Assembly: GCF_016863255.1 (NCBI RefSeq)
Contig: NZ_BOON01000050.1
Location: 1-64,000, forward strand
Source: Planosporangium mesophilum
GTDB taxonomy: Bacteria; Actinomycetota; Actinomycetes; Mycobacteriales; Micromonosporaceae
DNA length: 64,000 bases
Reading direction: 5' to 3'
Shown: piece by piece, positions 9,013 through 17,629 of the stretch
Layout of the letters: every line of letters begins with the position of its first letter
Position numbering within the stretch: the stretch's first letter is position 1
The notes under the pieces: generated by a model
What the model was told of the DNA's origin: nothing
Database searches by the model: none
What the model saw: the letters and a program-made list of their open reading frames with translations, nothing else
Program-made: the position numbers and the translations under genes

Positions 9013-9726
9013 ATGCGGACGCCCACCCGACCGCGCAACGACATACGTCAGTACGACGACCTGGCGGGCGAATGGTGGCGGCCGGAGGGTCGGTTCGCGA
9101 TGCTGGCCTGGATCGCGGCGGCCCGTGGCCGACTGGTGCCGCCGGCGAGCCGCCCGGGCGCGATCCTGGTCGATCTCGGCTGCGGCGGTGGCCTGCTCGC
9201 GCCGCATGTCGCGGGCAAGGGGTACCGGCACATCGGCGTCGATCTGGTCCGGTCGGCCCTGGAACTTGCCCGCGACCACGGCGTGTCGCCGGTACGGGCG
9301 GACGTGACCCGGCTACCGCTGGCCGACGCCCTAGCCGACGTGGTCAGCGCCGGGGAACTGTTGGAGCACGTCACGGACCTTCCGGCGACGGTGTCGGAGG
9401 TGTGCCGGATCCTGCGCCCCGGCGGCACGGTCGTTCTCGACACGCTTGCCGACACCGCGCTCTGCCGGTTCCTGGCCATCTCGGTGGCCGAGCGGGTACC
9501 GGGTGGCGCGCCCCGCGGCATCCACGACCCCGACCTCTTCGTCGATCCGAAGTGGCTGGTCGCCGAGTTCGCGCGGCACGGGGTCGCACTGCGTACCCGT
9601 GGCCTGCGGCCCCAGGTACGCGGGTTGCTGCGCTGGCTGGTGACCCGTCGGGGCGGCACACCGATGGTGCCGACCTGGTCGACGGCCGTGCTCTACCAGG
9701 CTGTGGGTACCAAGGAGGCTTCGTGA
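9013..9726 (+). CDS. SAM-dependent methyltransferase (UbiG-like)
   Basis: A 237-residue class I methyltransferase. The SAM-binding glycine loop is LVDLGCGGGLLA, followed by the acidic strand end HIGVDLV and a ELLEHV motif. Members related to UbiG methylate phenolic hydroxyls. It is the first gene of a three-gene operon (methyltransferase, flavoprotein, type III PKS) and overlaps the next gene by four bases (GTGA). I took ATG 9013 in preference to GTG 8977, which would overlap the promoter space of the divergent UbiA gene. Confidence 0.87.
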   Translation: MRTPTRPRNDIRQYDDLAGEWWRPEGRFAMLAWIAAARGRLVPPASRPGAILVDLGCGGGLLAPHVAGKGYRHIGVDLVRSALELARDHGVSPVRADVTRLPLADALADVVSAGELLEHVTDLPATVSEVCRILRPGGTVVLDTLADTALCRFLAISVAERVPGGAPRGIHDPDLFVDPKWLVAEFARHGVALRTRGLRPQVRGLLRWLVTRRGGTPMVPTWSTAVLYQAVGTKEAS

Positions 9727-10889
9727 GCGACGCGTTGGAAGCCGCCCGCCGGCTGGTACCCCGCCTCGCCGCCCGCGCCGCGGGGTACGACCGCGACGGC
9801 GCGTTCCCCGTCGACGACTTCGCCGACCTGCGCCGGACGGGGCTGTTCGGGCTGATGGTCCCGGAGCGGCTCGGCGGGATGGGTGCCGGCTTCGCCGAGT
9901 ACGCCGCGGTCGCCCACGAACTGGCCCGGGGCGACGGTGCGACCGCGCTGGTGTTCAACATGCACGCCTCGGTCACCGGGGCGCTCGCCGGCATCCCGGA
10001 CCAGCTCATCGAGGCCCTCGGGGTGCCGGAGAGCTTCCTGGACGCCCGCGACCGCGTGCTGTCGGCGGCGGCCGGCGGCGCCTGGTACGCGGTCGCGATG
10101 AGTGAGCGCGGGGTCGGCTCCCGGCTGTCCCGGATGTCCACGATGTACGAGGTAGGCGACGGCACCTTCCGTATCAAGGGTTCCAAGACGTTCGTCTCCG
10201 GCGCCGGGCACGCCGATGGCTACCTGGTCGCCGCCCGCAGCGCGGCCGACCCGTCGCTGGTGTCGCAGTTCCTGGTGTCCGCGGGTACCGAGGGGTTGAC
10301 GGTCGAGTCCACCTGGGACGCCCTCGGCATGCGTGCCACGTCGTCGCACGATCTGCACCTGGACGTGACCGTGCCGGCCGACGCGCTGCTCGGCGGCGTC
10401 GAGGGGCTTGCGCTGCTGGTCGCCCAGCTGATGCCGCACTGGATGGTGGCCAGCTACGCGGCGGTGTACGTGGGCGTCGCGCAGGCCGCGATCGATGCGG
10501 CCGTCGCCCATCTCAACGACCGCGGGCTGGCGGACCTGCCCGCCGCGCGGGCCAGGATCGGCCGGGCCGACGCGGCGGTGGCGGCGGCCCGACTGGTGGT
10601 GGACGAGGCGGCGCGTCGGGTGGACGCCGCACCCGGTGAGCCGGAGACCAACCGCTGGGTGTGGCGGGCGAAGCTGCTGGCCGGTACGACCGCGGCGGAC
10701 GTGGCGGCGAGCATGCTGGAGGCGGCGGGTACCGGCGCCAGCCGCCGCGGCCACCCGCTGGAGCGGCTGTACCGCGACGCCAGGTGCGGATCACTGCAGC
10801 CGGCGACGTCCGACGTCTGCGCCGACTGGCTGGGCGTGGCCGCGCTCGGCGGCGATCCTGACGCCGACGGGGTCGGCTCGCGATGGTGA
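9723..10889 (+). CDS. Acyl-CoA dehydrogenase-family flavoprotein
   Basis: A 388-residue protein with the acyl-CoA dehydrogenase fold: an N-terminal helical domain (FGLMVPERLGGMG), a central beta domain (SRMSTMYEVG, KTFVSGAGHADG) and a C-terminal helical bundle. The same fold is used by group D flavin hydroxylases such as HsaA/HpaB, and the gene lies where alkylresorcinol clusters have a hydroxylase, so either desaturation or ring hydroxylation is possible. The GTG 9723 start is supported by AAGGAGG at 9712-9718 and the GTGA overlap. Confidence 0.85.
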   Translation: MSDALEAARRLVPRLAARAAGYDRDGAFPVDDFADLRRTGLFGLMVPERLGGMGAGFAEYAAVAHELARGDGATALVFNMHASVTGALAGIPDQLIEALGVPESFLDARDRVLSAAAGGAWYAVAMSERGVGSRLSRMSTMYEVGDGTFRIKGSKTFVSGAGHADGYLVAARSAADPSLVSQFLVSAGTEGLTVESTWDALGMRATSSHDLHLDVTVPADALLGGVEGLALLVAQLMPHWMVASYAAVYVGVAQAAIDAAVAHLNDRGLADLPAARARIGRADAAVAAARLVVDEAARRVDAAPGEPETNRWVWRAKLLAGTTAADVAASMLEAAGTGASRRGHPLERLYRDARCGSLQPATSDVCADWLGVAALGGDPDADGVGSRW

Positions 10890-10954
10890 GCCGAGGGCCG
10901 CGGCCCGGGACGGTGAGCGGCATGCCCGCTCTTACCGAGGGGTAGGAGGCAGGG

Positions 10955-12010
10955 ATGACTGAGCCGCGGCCCGTGATCGCCGGTGTCGGCGTGACCCATC
11001 CGCCCTCGATGCGCCAGGACGATCTGTGGCGCGACTTCTTCGCCGGCCACTACGCGGGAGTACAGCGTGGCCTGGCTCAACGGATCTTCGCCAACTCCGG
11101 CATCGCCACCCGTCACGCCGTGGTGAACCCCGTCCTCGAGGACGTGTCGCGCTGGTCGACCAAGGCGCGGATGGAGCGGTACCTCGTGGAGGCGCTGCCA
11201 CTGGGCAAGGAGGCGGTGGCCGGCGCGCTCGACTCGGCCGGTCTCGACCCGGCCGACCTGGGGCTGTTCGCCGTCTGCTCCTGTACCGGGTACGCGACGC
11301 CGGGGCTGGACATCCTGCTCGCCCGCGACCTGGGGATGTCCGCCCGTACCCAGCGGCTGTTCATCGGTCACATGGGCTGCTATGCGGCGCTGCCCGGCCT
11401 GGGTGTGGTCACCGACTTCGTCGCCGGCCGCGGTCGGCCGGCGCTGCTGCTCTGCCTCGAACTGACCTCACTGCATCTGCAGCCGCCGACCAGGGATCCG
11501 CAGCAGATCGTCGCGCACGCGCTGTTCTCCGACGCGGCGGCCGCCGTCGCGGTGCGGCCCGCCGGCGTCCCGGGGCCCGGCTATGCGGTCCGCGAGGTCG
11601 CCGCGGTCACGGACACCGCCACGGCCGACCACATGACGTGGGACGTGACCGACACGGGATTCCGGATGGGACTGTCCCCCCGGGTACCGGACGTCCTCGC
11701 CGAGCACGTGGGGCCGCTGGTGCACGGGTTGCTCGACGGTCAGGGCCTGGCGGTGTCCGACGTCGACGGTTGGGCGGTGCACCCGGGCGGCCCGAGGATC
11801 CTCGATGTCGTCCGTGACTGTCTGGGCCTGTCCGAGGAGCGGATGAGCCCGTCACGCGACGCCCTCACCGCTCACGGCAACTGCTCGTCGCCGACCGTAC
11901 TGCTGATCGTGGATGTGTTGCGGCGGGCGCCGACACCACCGCGCCACATCGTCGCGTTGGCGTTCGGCCCGGGGCTGACGCTGTACGCCGCGCTGCTGTC
12001 GGCGGTCTGA
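10955..12010 (+). CDS. Type III polyketide synthase
   Basis: A 351-residue chalcone-synthase superfamily enzyme. The catalytic triad is complete: Cys142 in HMGCYA, His276 in WAVHPGG, Asn309 in HGNCSSP. The FGPGLTLY loop near the C-terminus is also present. Such bacterial enzymes condense a fatty acyl-CoA with malonyl units into alkylresorcinols or pyrones. It closes the operon with the methyltransferase and flavoprotein. The start ATG 10955 has a GGAGG-like site (aggaggcagg) just upstream. Confidence 0.93.
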   Translation: MTEPRPVIAGVGVTHPPSMRQDDLWRDFFAGHYAGVQRGLAQRIFANSGIATRHAVVNPVLEDVSRWSTKARMERYLVEALPLGKEAVAGALDSAGLDPADLGLFAVCSCTGYATPGLDILLARDLGMSARTQRLFIGHMGCYAALPGLGVVTDFVAGRGRPALLLCLELTSLHLQPPTRDPQQIVAHALFSDAAAAVAVRPAGVPGPGYAVREVAAVTDTATADHMTWDVTDTGFRMGLSPRVPDVLAEHVGPLVHGLLDGQGLAVSDVDGWAVHPGGPRILDVVRDCLGLSEERMSPSRDALTAHGNCSSPTVLLIVDVLRRAPTPPRHIVALAFGPGLTLYAALLSAV

Positions 12011-12021
12011 CGTGCGTCCAC

Positions 12022-12519
12022 CTAGGTGGCTGCGCTGACGGGCTCCACCTGCGCGGCGTGGCCCAGGTCGAGCCCCTGCGGGGTGGCCGGTCCGCTGGCC
12101 GGTGTGCCGGCGCCACCGTTCGGGACCGACTGGTTCGCCGGCGCGGTACCGGAGGGTGCGTCGGCCGACGGTGTGGAGACGGCGGTCGGCTGGAGTTGCG
12201 GCCGCTGCGGCGGCGTCGGCCAGGAGATGACGAACAGGCTGGTGAGCGTGGCGATCGTCGCGATCAGGATGACCAGCAGCGGCACACCCAGCGGTGGCGC
12301 GTCCGATTCGCCTGGCCGCAGATCGGTACGTGGTAGGTGCAGTCGGCGTTTCAAGCGACGGGCGCGGGCCTCGGCCCGAAGTTCGCGGCGCACCTTTGCC
12401 GCTTCCTGGGCCAGTTCAGATGCGTCATCCGGAATGACGATCCTGCCCCACTCCGGGGGCAGATCGGGTAGTTCGTCCGGCGGCCAACCGCCGCCGTTCC
12501 CACCGCTGAGCGTCCCCAT
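12022..12519 (-). CDS. Small single-pass membrane protein
   Basis: A 165-residue protein of unknown function. A Gly/Pro/Asp-rich N-terminus (WPPDELPDLPPEWG) is followed by a basic amphipathic helix (AKVRRELRAEARARRLKRR), one membrane helix (about residues 87-109) and a disordered Pro/Ala/Ser tail. The ATG 12519 start is supported by a GAGGAG site. It is convergent with the type III PKS gene and is not obviously part of that cluster. Confidence 0.65.
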   Translation of the reverse strand: MGTLSGGNGGGWPPDELPDLPPEWGRIVIPDDASELAQEAAKVRRELRAEARARRLKRRLHLPRTDLRPGESDAPPLGVPLLVILIATIATLTSLFVISWPTPPQRPQLQPTAVSTPSADAPSGTAPANQSVPNGGAGTPASGPATPQGLDLGHAAQVEPVSAAT

Positions 12520-12891
12520 GGCCGACTCCTCGCGCCTGGACCTCTCACTCTCCCCCTTGTCGGGCGCGAAAACCAGGGGCCGCTTTGTAGATCTTGTAAG
12601 CGCTGATCCGACGGTGTTGAGTCGACCATTGAAGTGCCTGCTCAGAATGGTTGGCGTCGGTTTCCGCAACGCACGTCAATGGTTGGGCGACGATAAATCT
12701 GAGGGTTCGTCGCCTACCTTACTGGTCACCATTCAGTCACTCAGTGCAGTCGAAAGCAGGTTTCAGGGCTTCTGTCAAGCGGGAGAAAGGCGCTTCACAC
12801 GTGCTCTGAGCAGCACTAATGGTGAAGATCAGGCTGGGACTACGCGCTGTCGCCGTGTTACGCTAGACACAGCGAAAGGGGTTTCGAACCT
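12520..12891 (+). promoter_or_regulatory. 372-base divergent intergenic region with probable carD promoter
   Basis: No gene is visible here. The DNA is more AT-rich than its surroundings. A -10-like TACGCT at 12859-12864 lies 27 bases before the carD ATG, and a purine-rich AAAGGGG at about 12875-12881 can serve as ribosome-binding site. I could not fix a -35 element. The same region must hold the promoter of the divergent membrane-protein gene. Confidence 0.45.
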
Positions 12892-13377
12892 ATGGTTTTC
12901 AGTGTCGGCGAGACCGTTGTCTACCCCCACCACGGGGCCGCACTCATCGAGGCAATCGAGACTCGGGTCGTCAAGGGCGAGGAAAAGCAGTATCTCGTCC
13001 TGAGGGTCGCTCAGGGCGACCTGACGGTGCGGGTGCCCGCCGAAAACGCCGAGAGCGTCGGCGTGCGTGAGGTTGTTGGCGAAGAGGGCCTGACGAAGGT
13101 CTTCGATGTTCTGCGCGCTCCGCACACCGAGGAGCCGACCAACTGGTCTCGGCGTTACAAGGCAAACCTGGAGAAGCTGGCGTCGGGCAACCCGCTCAAG
13201 GTTGCTGAGGTCGTGCGTGACCTGTGGCGTCGCGAGCGTGAGCGCGGCCTGTCCGCGGGTGAGAAGCGGATGCTCGCGAAGGCCCGCGACATCCTGGTCG
13301 GCGAGGTGGCACTCGCCGAGAAGAGCACCAAGGACGAGGCCGAGGTGCTCCTCGACAAGGTGCTCACCGGAGCCTGA
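12892..13377 (+). CDS. carD: CarD-family transcriptional regulator
   Basis: An essential-type RNA polymerase-binding regulator of 161 residues. The N-terminal Tudor-like RNAP-interacting domain ([17 protein letters not shown]) and the helical C-terminal DNA-binding domain with the conserved Trp region ([19 protein letters not shown]) are both complete. It stabilises open complexes at rRNA and other promoters. ispD follows after 39 bases, the usual arrangement in actinobacteria. Confidence 0.97.
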   Translation: MVFSVGETVVYPHHGAALIEAIETRVVKGEEKQYLVLRVAQGDLTVRVPAENAESVGVREVVGEEGLTKVFDVLRAPHTEEPTNWSRRYKANLEKLASGNPLKVAEVVRDLWRRERERGLSAGEKRMLAKARDILVGEVALAEKSTKDEAEVLLDKVLTGA

Positions 13378-13416
13378 TCCTTCACTACCTGCTCATTCGT
13401 AGCCGAGGACCGCGAC

Positions 13417-14115
13417 GTGACCGCGCAGCAACGTATGCGTGGTGACGTCGCGGTCCTCGTTCCAGCGGCGGGTCAGGGGATCCGGCTCGGGCCGGGAGGC
13501 CCGAAGGCGCTGCGATCGCTGCGGGGGGAGCCGCTGCTGGTCCACGCGGTGCGCCGGGTCGCCGCTGCCCCTTGCGTCGGGTGCGTGGTCGTGGCGGCAC
13601 CGGCCGACTCCGTGGCCGCCGTACGCGACCTGCTCTCATCCGTCCACGAGCACGTCGAGCTGCTGGTGGTCGCGGGCGGAACCACCCGGCAGGAGTCCGT
13701 GGCCGCGGCGCTGGGCGCGGTGCCGGACCGGTACGACATCGTGCTCGTCCACGACGCGGCCCGCGCGCTCACCCCGCCCGAACTGGTCGAACGGGTCGCC
13801 GCGGCGGTACGGGACGGCCACGCCGCCGTCATACCGGCGCTGCCCGTCGTCGACACCATCAAGCACGTACAGCCGAACGGCGAGGTCCTGGCGACCCTGG
13901 ATCGATCGGCGTTGCGCGCTGCTCAGACGCCACAAGGCTTCCTGCGATCGGTACTCGTCGAGGCGCATGCCGCCGCCGTCGACGACCACACCGACGATGC
14001 CGGCATGGCGGAGAAGATGGGCGTCCCGGTCTGGACGGTGCCGGGCGAGGAGCTGGCCCTCAAGATCACAAGACCGCTCGATCTGGCGATCGCCGAACTC
14101 CTGCTCGACCGCTGA
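13417..14115 (+). CDS. ispD: 2-C-methyl-D-erythritol 4-phosphate cytidylyltransferase
   Basis: Third step of the non-mevalonate isoprenoid pathway: transfers CMP to methylerythritol phosphate. The CTP-binding N-terminus AAGQGIRLGPGGPKAL, VHDAARAL, QTPQGF, and TDDAGMAEKMG motifs are all present in 232 residues. Starts at GTG 13417. The usual partner ispF is 0.9 kb downstream, separated by an opposing membrane-protein gene. Confidence 0.95.
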   Translation: MTAQQRMRGDVAVLVPAAGQGIRLGPGGPKALRSLRGEPLLVHAVRRVAAAPCVGCVVVAAPADSVAAVRDLLSSVHEHVELLVVAGGTTRQESVAAALGAVPDRYDIVLVHDAARALTPPELVERVAAAVRDGHAAVIPALPVVDTIKHVQPNGEVLATLDRSALRAAQTPQGFLRSVLVEAHAAAVDDHTDDAGMAEKMGVPVWTVPGEELALKITRPLDLAIAELLLDR

Positions 14116-14133
14116 GGGCGTGATCGGTCGTCG

Positions 14134-14946
14134 TCAGTCGGATCCGGTGGCGGTGAGCACGACGGGCTCTGATCGTTGCCGCTCCTGGTGGCGGGGTCGG
14201 CGTCGCCAGACCAGGTACGTACCGATCGCGCCGCCGACGGCGAGCCCTCCCACCGCGATCCCGGCGTACGTGGCGGCGGCCGGGTCGCCCTTCATCGTCG
14301 CGGCGCCGAGCGCGGCGTACGCGAGGGTCGCCGGGACGGCGCCGATCAGGGTGCCGGCAAGGTAGGAGCCGAAACCGACCGAGGTCGTACCGAACGTGTA
14401 GTTGGAGATGCCGAACGGTACGAGCGGGATCAGCCGGGAGACCATCACGGCCGTGAGCGCCCGGCTGGCCACGGCCTGCTCGATGAGCGCGAACCTGCCC
14501 CGCAGGTGACCGGACACGAAGTCGCGGCCGAGCAGGCGACCGACGCCGAACGCCAGGGTCGCCCCCACCATGACGCCGGCCAGCACGTACGCCGAGCCGG
14601 CGAGGGTGCCGAACAGCGCGCCGCCGACGAAGGACAGCAGGGTACGCGGGGTCAGCGCGGCGACCAGGATCGCGCTGCCCACGACCGCGACGAGGGGTGC
14701 CACCAGATGGCTGGAGTGCACCGCGTGCAGCAGGCCGCGCCGACTCGGATGCGCGAGCAGAGTGGTCAGGCCCAGCCCGGCGACGAGCACGACGAGCAGG
14801 CCGAAGCGTACGGCGGCGGCAGTGGCGGACCGGTTGGGCGGGCGGCCGGAGTCGCCTTCGCGGCGGCCTGGCCGGGCCGTGCGGCGCAGCCCGCGGACCA
14901 GTCTGGTCACACTGCGGGCCGGGCCGGTCGAAGAAGGCGAGGGCAT
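14134..14946 (-). CDS. TVP38/TMEM64 (VTT/DedA-like) membrane protein
   Basis: A 270-residue integral membrane protein. After a basic, Ser/Pro-rich N-terminus come five to six hydrophobic segments with the VTT-domain signatures [24 protein letters not shown] and [13 protein letters not shown]. Related proteins are lipid scramblases or flippases; the substrate is unknown. It lies on the opposite strand between ispD and ispF. ATG 14946 was chosen as the last Met before the conserved region. Confidence 0.85.
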   Translation of the reverse strand: MPSPSSTGPARSVTRLVRGLRRTARPGRREGDSGRPPNRSATAAAVRFGLLVVLVAGLGLTTLLAHPSRRGLLHAVHSSHLVAPLVAVVGSAILVAALTPRTLLSFVGGALFGTLAGSAYVLAGVMVGATLAFGVGRLLGRDFVSGHLRGRFALIEQAVASRALTAVMVSRLIPLVPFGISNYTFGTTSVGFGSYLAGTLIGAVPATLAYAALGAATMKGDPAAATYAGIAVGGLAVGGAIGTYLVWRRRPRHQERQRSEPVVLTATGSD

Positions 14947-15048
14947 CAGATCAAGGGTAGGCGCCGCGGGCGACCGCCGGGGGGTACGCAGGTTCACATC
15001 CGGGTGCGGGCGGGTGTCGGTAACCGTTTCCTGCGTACGCTCGTTGGC

Positions 15049-15525
15049 GTGATCATTCCTTTGGTCGGCGTCGGGACCGACGTGCACGCGTACGAGCCGG
15101 GCCGCGACTGCTGGGTGGCCGGGCTGCGCTGGGACGGCGTGGACGGCCTCGCCGGCCACTCCGACGGTGACGTCGTCGCCCACGCCGCCTGCGACGCGCT
15201 GCTGTCCGCCGCCGGCCTGGGCGACCTCGGGTCGAACTACGGCACCAGCCGCCCGGAGTGGTCCGGCGCGTCCGGGGCCTCCCTGCTCACCGAGACCGCC
15301 CGCCGGGTACGGGCGGCAGGGTTCGAGATCGGCAACGTGTCCGCCCAGGTGGTCGGGGTGGCGCCGAAGGTCGGCAAGCGGCGGGCGGAGGCGGAGGCGG
15401 TGCTCGGCGAGGCGATCGGGGGGACCTTCCGGCTGTCCGGTACCACCACCGACGGGCTGGGCTTCACCGGCCGGGGCGAGGGCCTGGCCGCGATCGCGAC
15501 CGCGCTCGTCTACCCGGCCCCGTGA
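15049..15525 (+). CDS. ispF: 2-C-methyl-D-erythritol 2,4-cyclodiphosphate synthase
   Basis: Closes the cyclodiphosphate ring in the non-mevalonate pathway. Metal ligands GTDVHAY and [11 protein letters not shown], and the [14 protein letters not shown] loop, are in place within 158 residues. The middle of the protein ([19 protein letters not shown]) departs from the common IAQAPK consensus but keeps APK. Starts at GTG 15049 on the strand opposite to the VTT gene; the 102-base gap must hold its promoter. Confidence 0.94.
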   Translation: MIIPLVGVGTDVHAYEPGRDCWVAGLRWDGVDGLAGHSDGDVVAHAACDALLSAAGLGDLGSNYGTSRPEWSGASGASLLTETARRVRAAGFEIGNVSAQVVGVAPKVGKRRAEAEAVLGEAIGGTFRLSGTTTDGLGFTGRGEGLAAIATALVYPAP

Positions 15526-15537
15526 CGATTCTGCGGG

Positions 15538-16704
15538 TCAGGAGGAGCGCCCGGCCCAGGTCCAGGCGTAGCCCGAGTCCTCGCACGCCAGGGCCGGCTC
15601 GCACAGGTCCAGCGGCCGGAACGTGTCGACCATGACGGCGAGCTCGTCGAAGTAGTCGACCCCGATCGCCCGCTCCGCCGCTCCGGGCTGCGGCCCGTGC
15701 GTGAACCCGCTCGGGTGCAGCGAGATCGACCCCTGCTCGATGCCCGAGCCGCGCCGGGCCTCGTAGTTGCCGCCGGTGTAGAACAGCACCTCGTCGGAGT
15801 CGACGTTGTGGTGGTTGTACGGGACCGGGATGGCCAGCGGGTGGTAGTCGACCTTGCGCGGCACGAACGAGCAGATCACGAAGTTCGGGCCCTCGAACGT
15901 CTGGTGCACCGGTGGGGGCTGGTGCACCCGGCCGGTGATCGGCTCGAAGTCGTGGATCGAGAACGCCCACGGGTACAGGCAGCCGTCCCAGCCGACGACG
16001 TCGAACGGGTGGTTGGCGTACGTGAACGTCGTCCACCCGCGGCGGTGCTGGACGTACACGTCCACGTCGGTCCCGTCGACGATCAGCGGTTGCGACGGGC
16101 CCCGGAGGTCCCGCTCGCAGTACGGCGCGTGCTCCAGGAACTGGCCGCGCACCGAGAGGTACCGCTTGGGCGGCCCGATGTGGCCCGTGGCCTCGATGAC
16201 CAGCGTGCGCAGCAGGCCGTCCAGCGGCACGATCCGGTGGATCACCGACGTCGGGATGATCACGTAGTCGCCCTCGCCCACCTCGAGCGCCCCGAAGACC
16301 GACTCGATGCGGGCCCGGCCGGCCTCCACGTACACGCACTCGTCGCCGATCGCGTTCCGGTACAGCGGCGAGGGCCGGTCGGCGACCGCGTACGAGATCC
16401 GGCAGTCGTCGTTGGCGAGCAGGTGCGCCCGTCCCAGGATCGGGTCGGCGCCGCCGGAATCCAGCTTGTGGGTACGTAGGTGGCGCGGCTTGAGCGGCAG
16501 GTTCGGCCGCCGCGACCGGGCCGGCGGCGTGAACTCCTCGGCCGCGACGATCGCCGTCGGAAGGTGCCGGTGGTACAGCAGGGACGAGTCGCTGGAAAAA
16601 CCCTCCTGCCCCATCAACTCTTCGGCGTAAAGGCTGCCGTCGGGTTGCCGGAACTGGGTATGACGTTTGCGGGGTAGATCGCCGACGCTGCGGTAGTACG
16701 GCAT
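15538..16704 (-). CDS. hmgA: Homogentisate 1,2-dioxygenase
   Basis: Opens the homogentisate ring to maleylacetoacetate in tyrosine catabolism. The 388-residue cupin protein shows the family's HTQFRQPDGSLYAEELMGQ N-terminus, ISYAV with the FPHHENE-like Fe-ligand area replaced by family-typical GPNFVICSFVPRK and YHHNVDSDE segments, and HPSGFTHGPQPG near the end (Fe-binding His/Glu). ATG 16704 is preceded by AGGAGG. It is divergent from the conserved-unknown/fahA operon and shares their promoter region. Confidence 0.93.
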   Translation of the reverse strand: MPYYRSVGDLPRKRHTQFRQPDGSLYAEELMGQEGFSSDSSLLYHRHLPTAIVAAEEFTPPARSRRPNLPLKPRHLRTHKLDSGGADPILGRAHLLANDDCRISYAVADRPSPLYRNAIGDECVYVEAGRARIESVFGALEVGEGDYVIIPTSVIHRIVPLDGLLRTLVIEATGHIGPPKRYLSVRGQFLEHAPYCERDLRGPSQPLIVDGTDVDVYVQHRRGWTTFTYANHPFDVVGWDGCLYPWAFSIHDFEPITGRVHQPPPVHQTFEGPNFVICSFVPRKVDYHPLAIPVPYNHHNVDSDEVLFYTGGNYEARRGSGIEQGSISLHPSGFTHGPQPGAAERAIGVDYFDELAVMVDTFRPLDLCEPALACEDSGYAWTWAGRSS

Positions 16705-16798
16705 TCCGTCCTCCTGCTTTGTCCGCTTCGCAAATCAGCGCGTCCGATAATCGAACACTATTGTCCGTCATTCGTAGCCTCCACTAGGTTCAATTCTC

Positions 16799-17629
16799 GT
16801 GTCAATCCGTCCCGTTCCGGCCGTGCTCGTCGGCCTTCTCGACGACGCCGCGGTGTTTCCGCCGGGCAACGCGCCGCTGGCCGGCGCCGTCGCCGCGCAC
16901 CGTGAACACCGGGCGGCCTGGTACGCGCCCATGGTCGGCCCGCTGCTGGTGCCACCCGAGGACGTCCCCGGCGTACCCGACGATCTGGAGATCGGGGTGG
17001 TCGGCCCGCTCGACGCCGTCGCCCGGGTGGTGGACAGCGGGCGGGCGGTACGCCAGCTGGAGGTACCCGTCGCCAAGCGCGGCGAGGACCCCCAACCGGG
17101 ACTGGCCGACCTGCTCGCGCTCATCCGCACGACCGGGCTCACCGCGTACGCGGAGACCCCCCTGACCTGGGGCCTGACGGCGGCACTGGACACGCTGGCG
17201 GAGGCGCGGGCGGCCGGGCTGCCCGTCGCGCCCAAGTTCCGTACCGGTGGGCTGGCCGCCGAACTGTTCCCGACCCCGGTCGAGCTCGCCGCGGTCGTCT
17301 GCGCCTGCCGGGACCGGGGGCTGCCGTTCAAACTGACCGCCGGGCTGCACCACGCGATCCGGCACAGCGACCCCGAGACCGGCTTCATCCACCACGGCTT
17401 CCTCAACGTGCTGGTCGCCTCGGCAGTGGCGGCGGACGGCGCCGGGCCGGCGGACGTCGCCAAGGTGCTGGCGTCCGGCGACGCGGTTTCGCTGGTCACC
17501 GCCGTTCACCCGTGGATGGCGCGGGAGCGGCCGCTGTGGATCGGCTTCGGCAGTTGCAGCATCGCCGAGCCGCTGGCTGACCTGCGGGTACTCGGACTCC
17601 TACCGACCACGGAAGAAGGATCGACGTGA
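16799..17629 (+). CDS. Conserved protein of the homogentisate operon, probable TIM barrel
   Basis: A 276-residue protein that I do not recognise as a characterised enzyme. It opens with LLDDAAVFPPGNAPLA and contains PKFRTGG, LPFKLTAGLHHAIRH and GFIHHGFLNVLVA, a pattern of alternating strands and helices with a Lys and His pairs at strand ends, suggesting a beta/alpha barrel. It overlaps fahA by four bases (GTGA) and is divergent from hmgA, so a role in homogentisate breakdown is likely. The start GTG 16799 has little leader. Confidence 0.7.
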   Translation: MSIRPVPAVLVGLLDDAAVFPPGNAPLAGAVAAHREHRAAWYAPMVGPLLVPPEDVPGVPDDLEIGVVGPLDAVARVVDSGRAVRQLEVPVAKRGEDPQPGLADLLALIRTTGLTAYAETPLTWGLTAALDTLAEARAAGLPVAPKFRTGGLAAELFPTPVELAAVVCACRDRGLPFKLTAGLHHAIRHSDPETGFIHHGFLNVLVASAVAADGAGPADVAKVLASGDAVSLVTAVHPWMARERPLWIGFGSCSIAEPLADLRVLGLLPTTEEGST

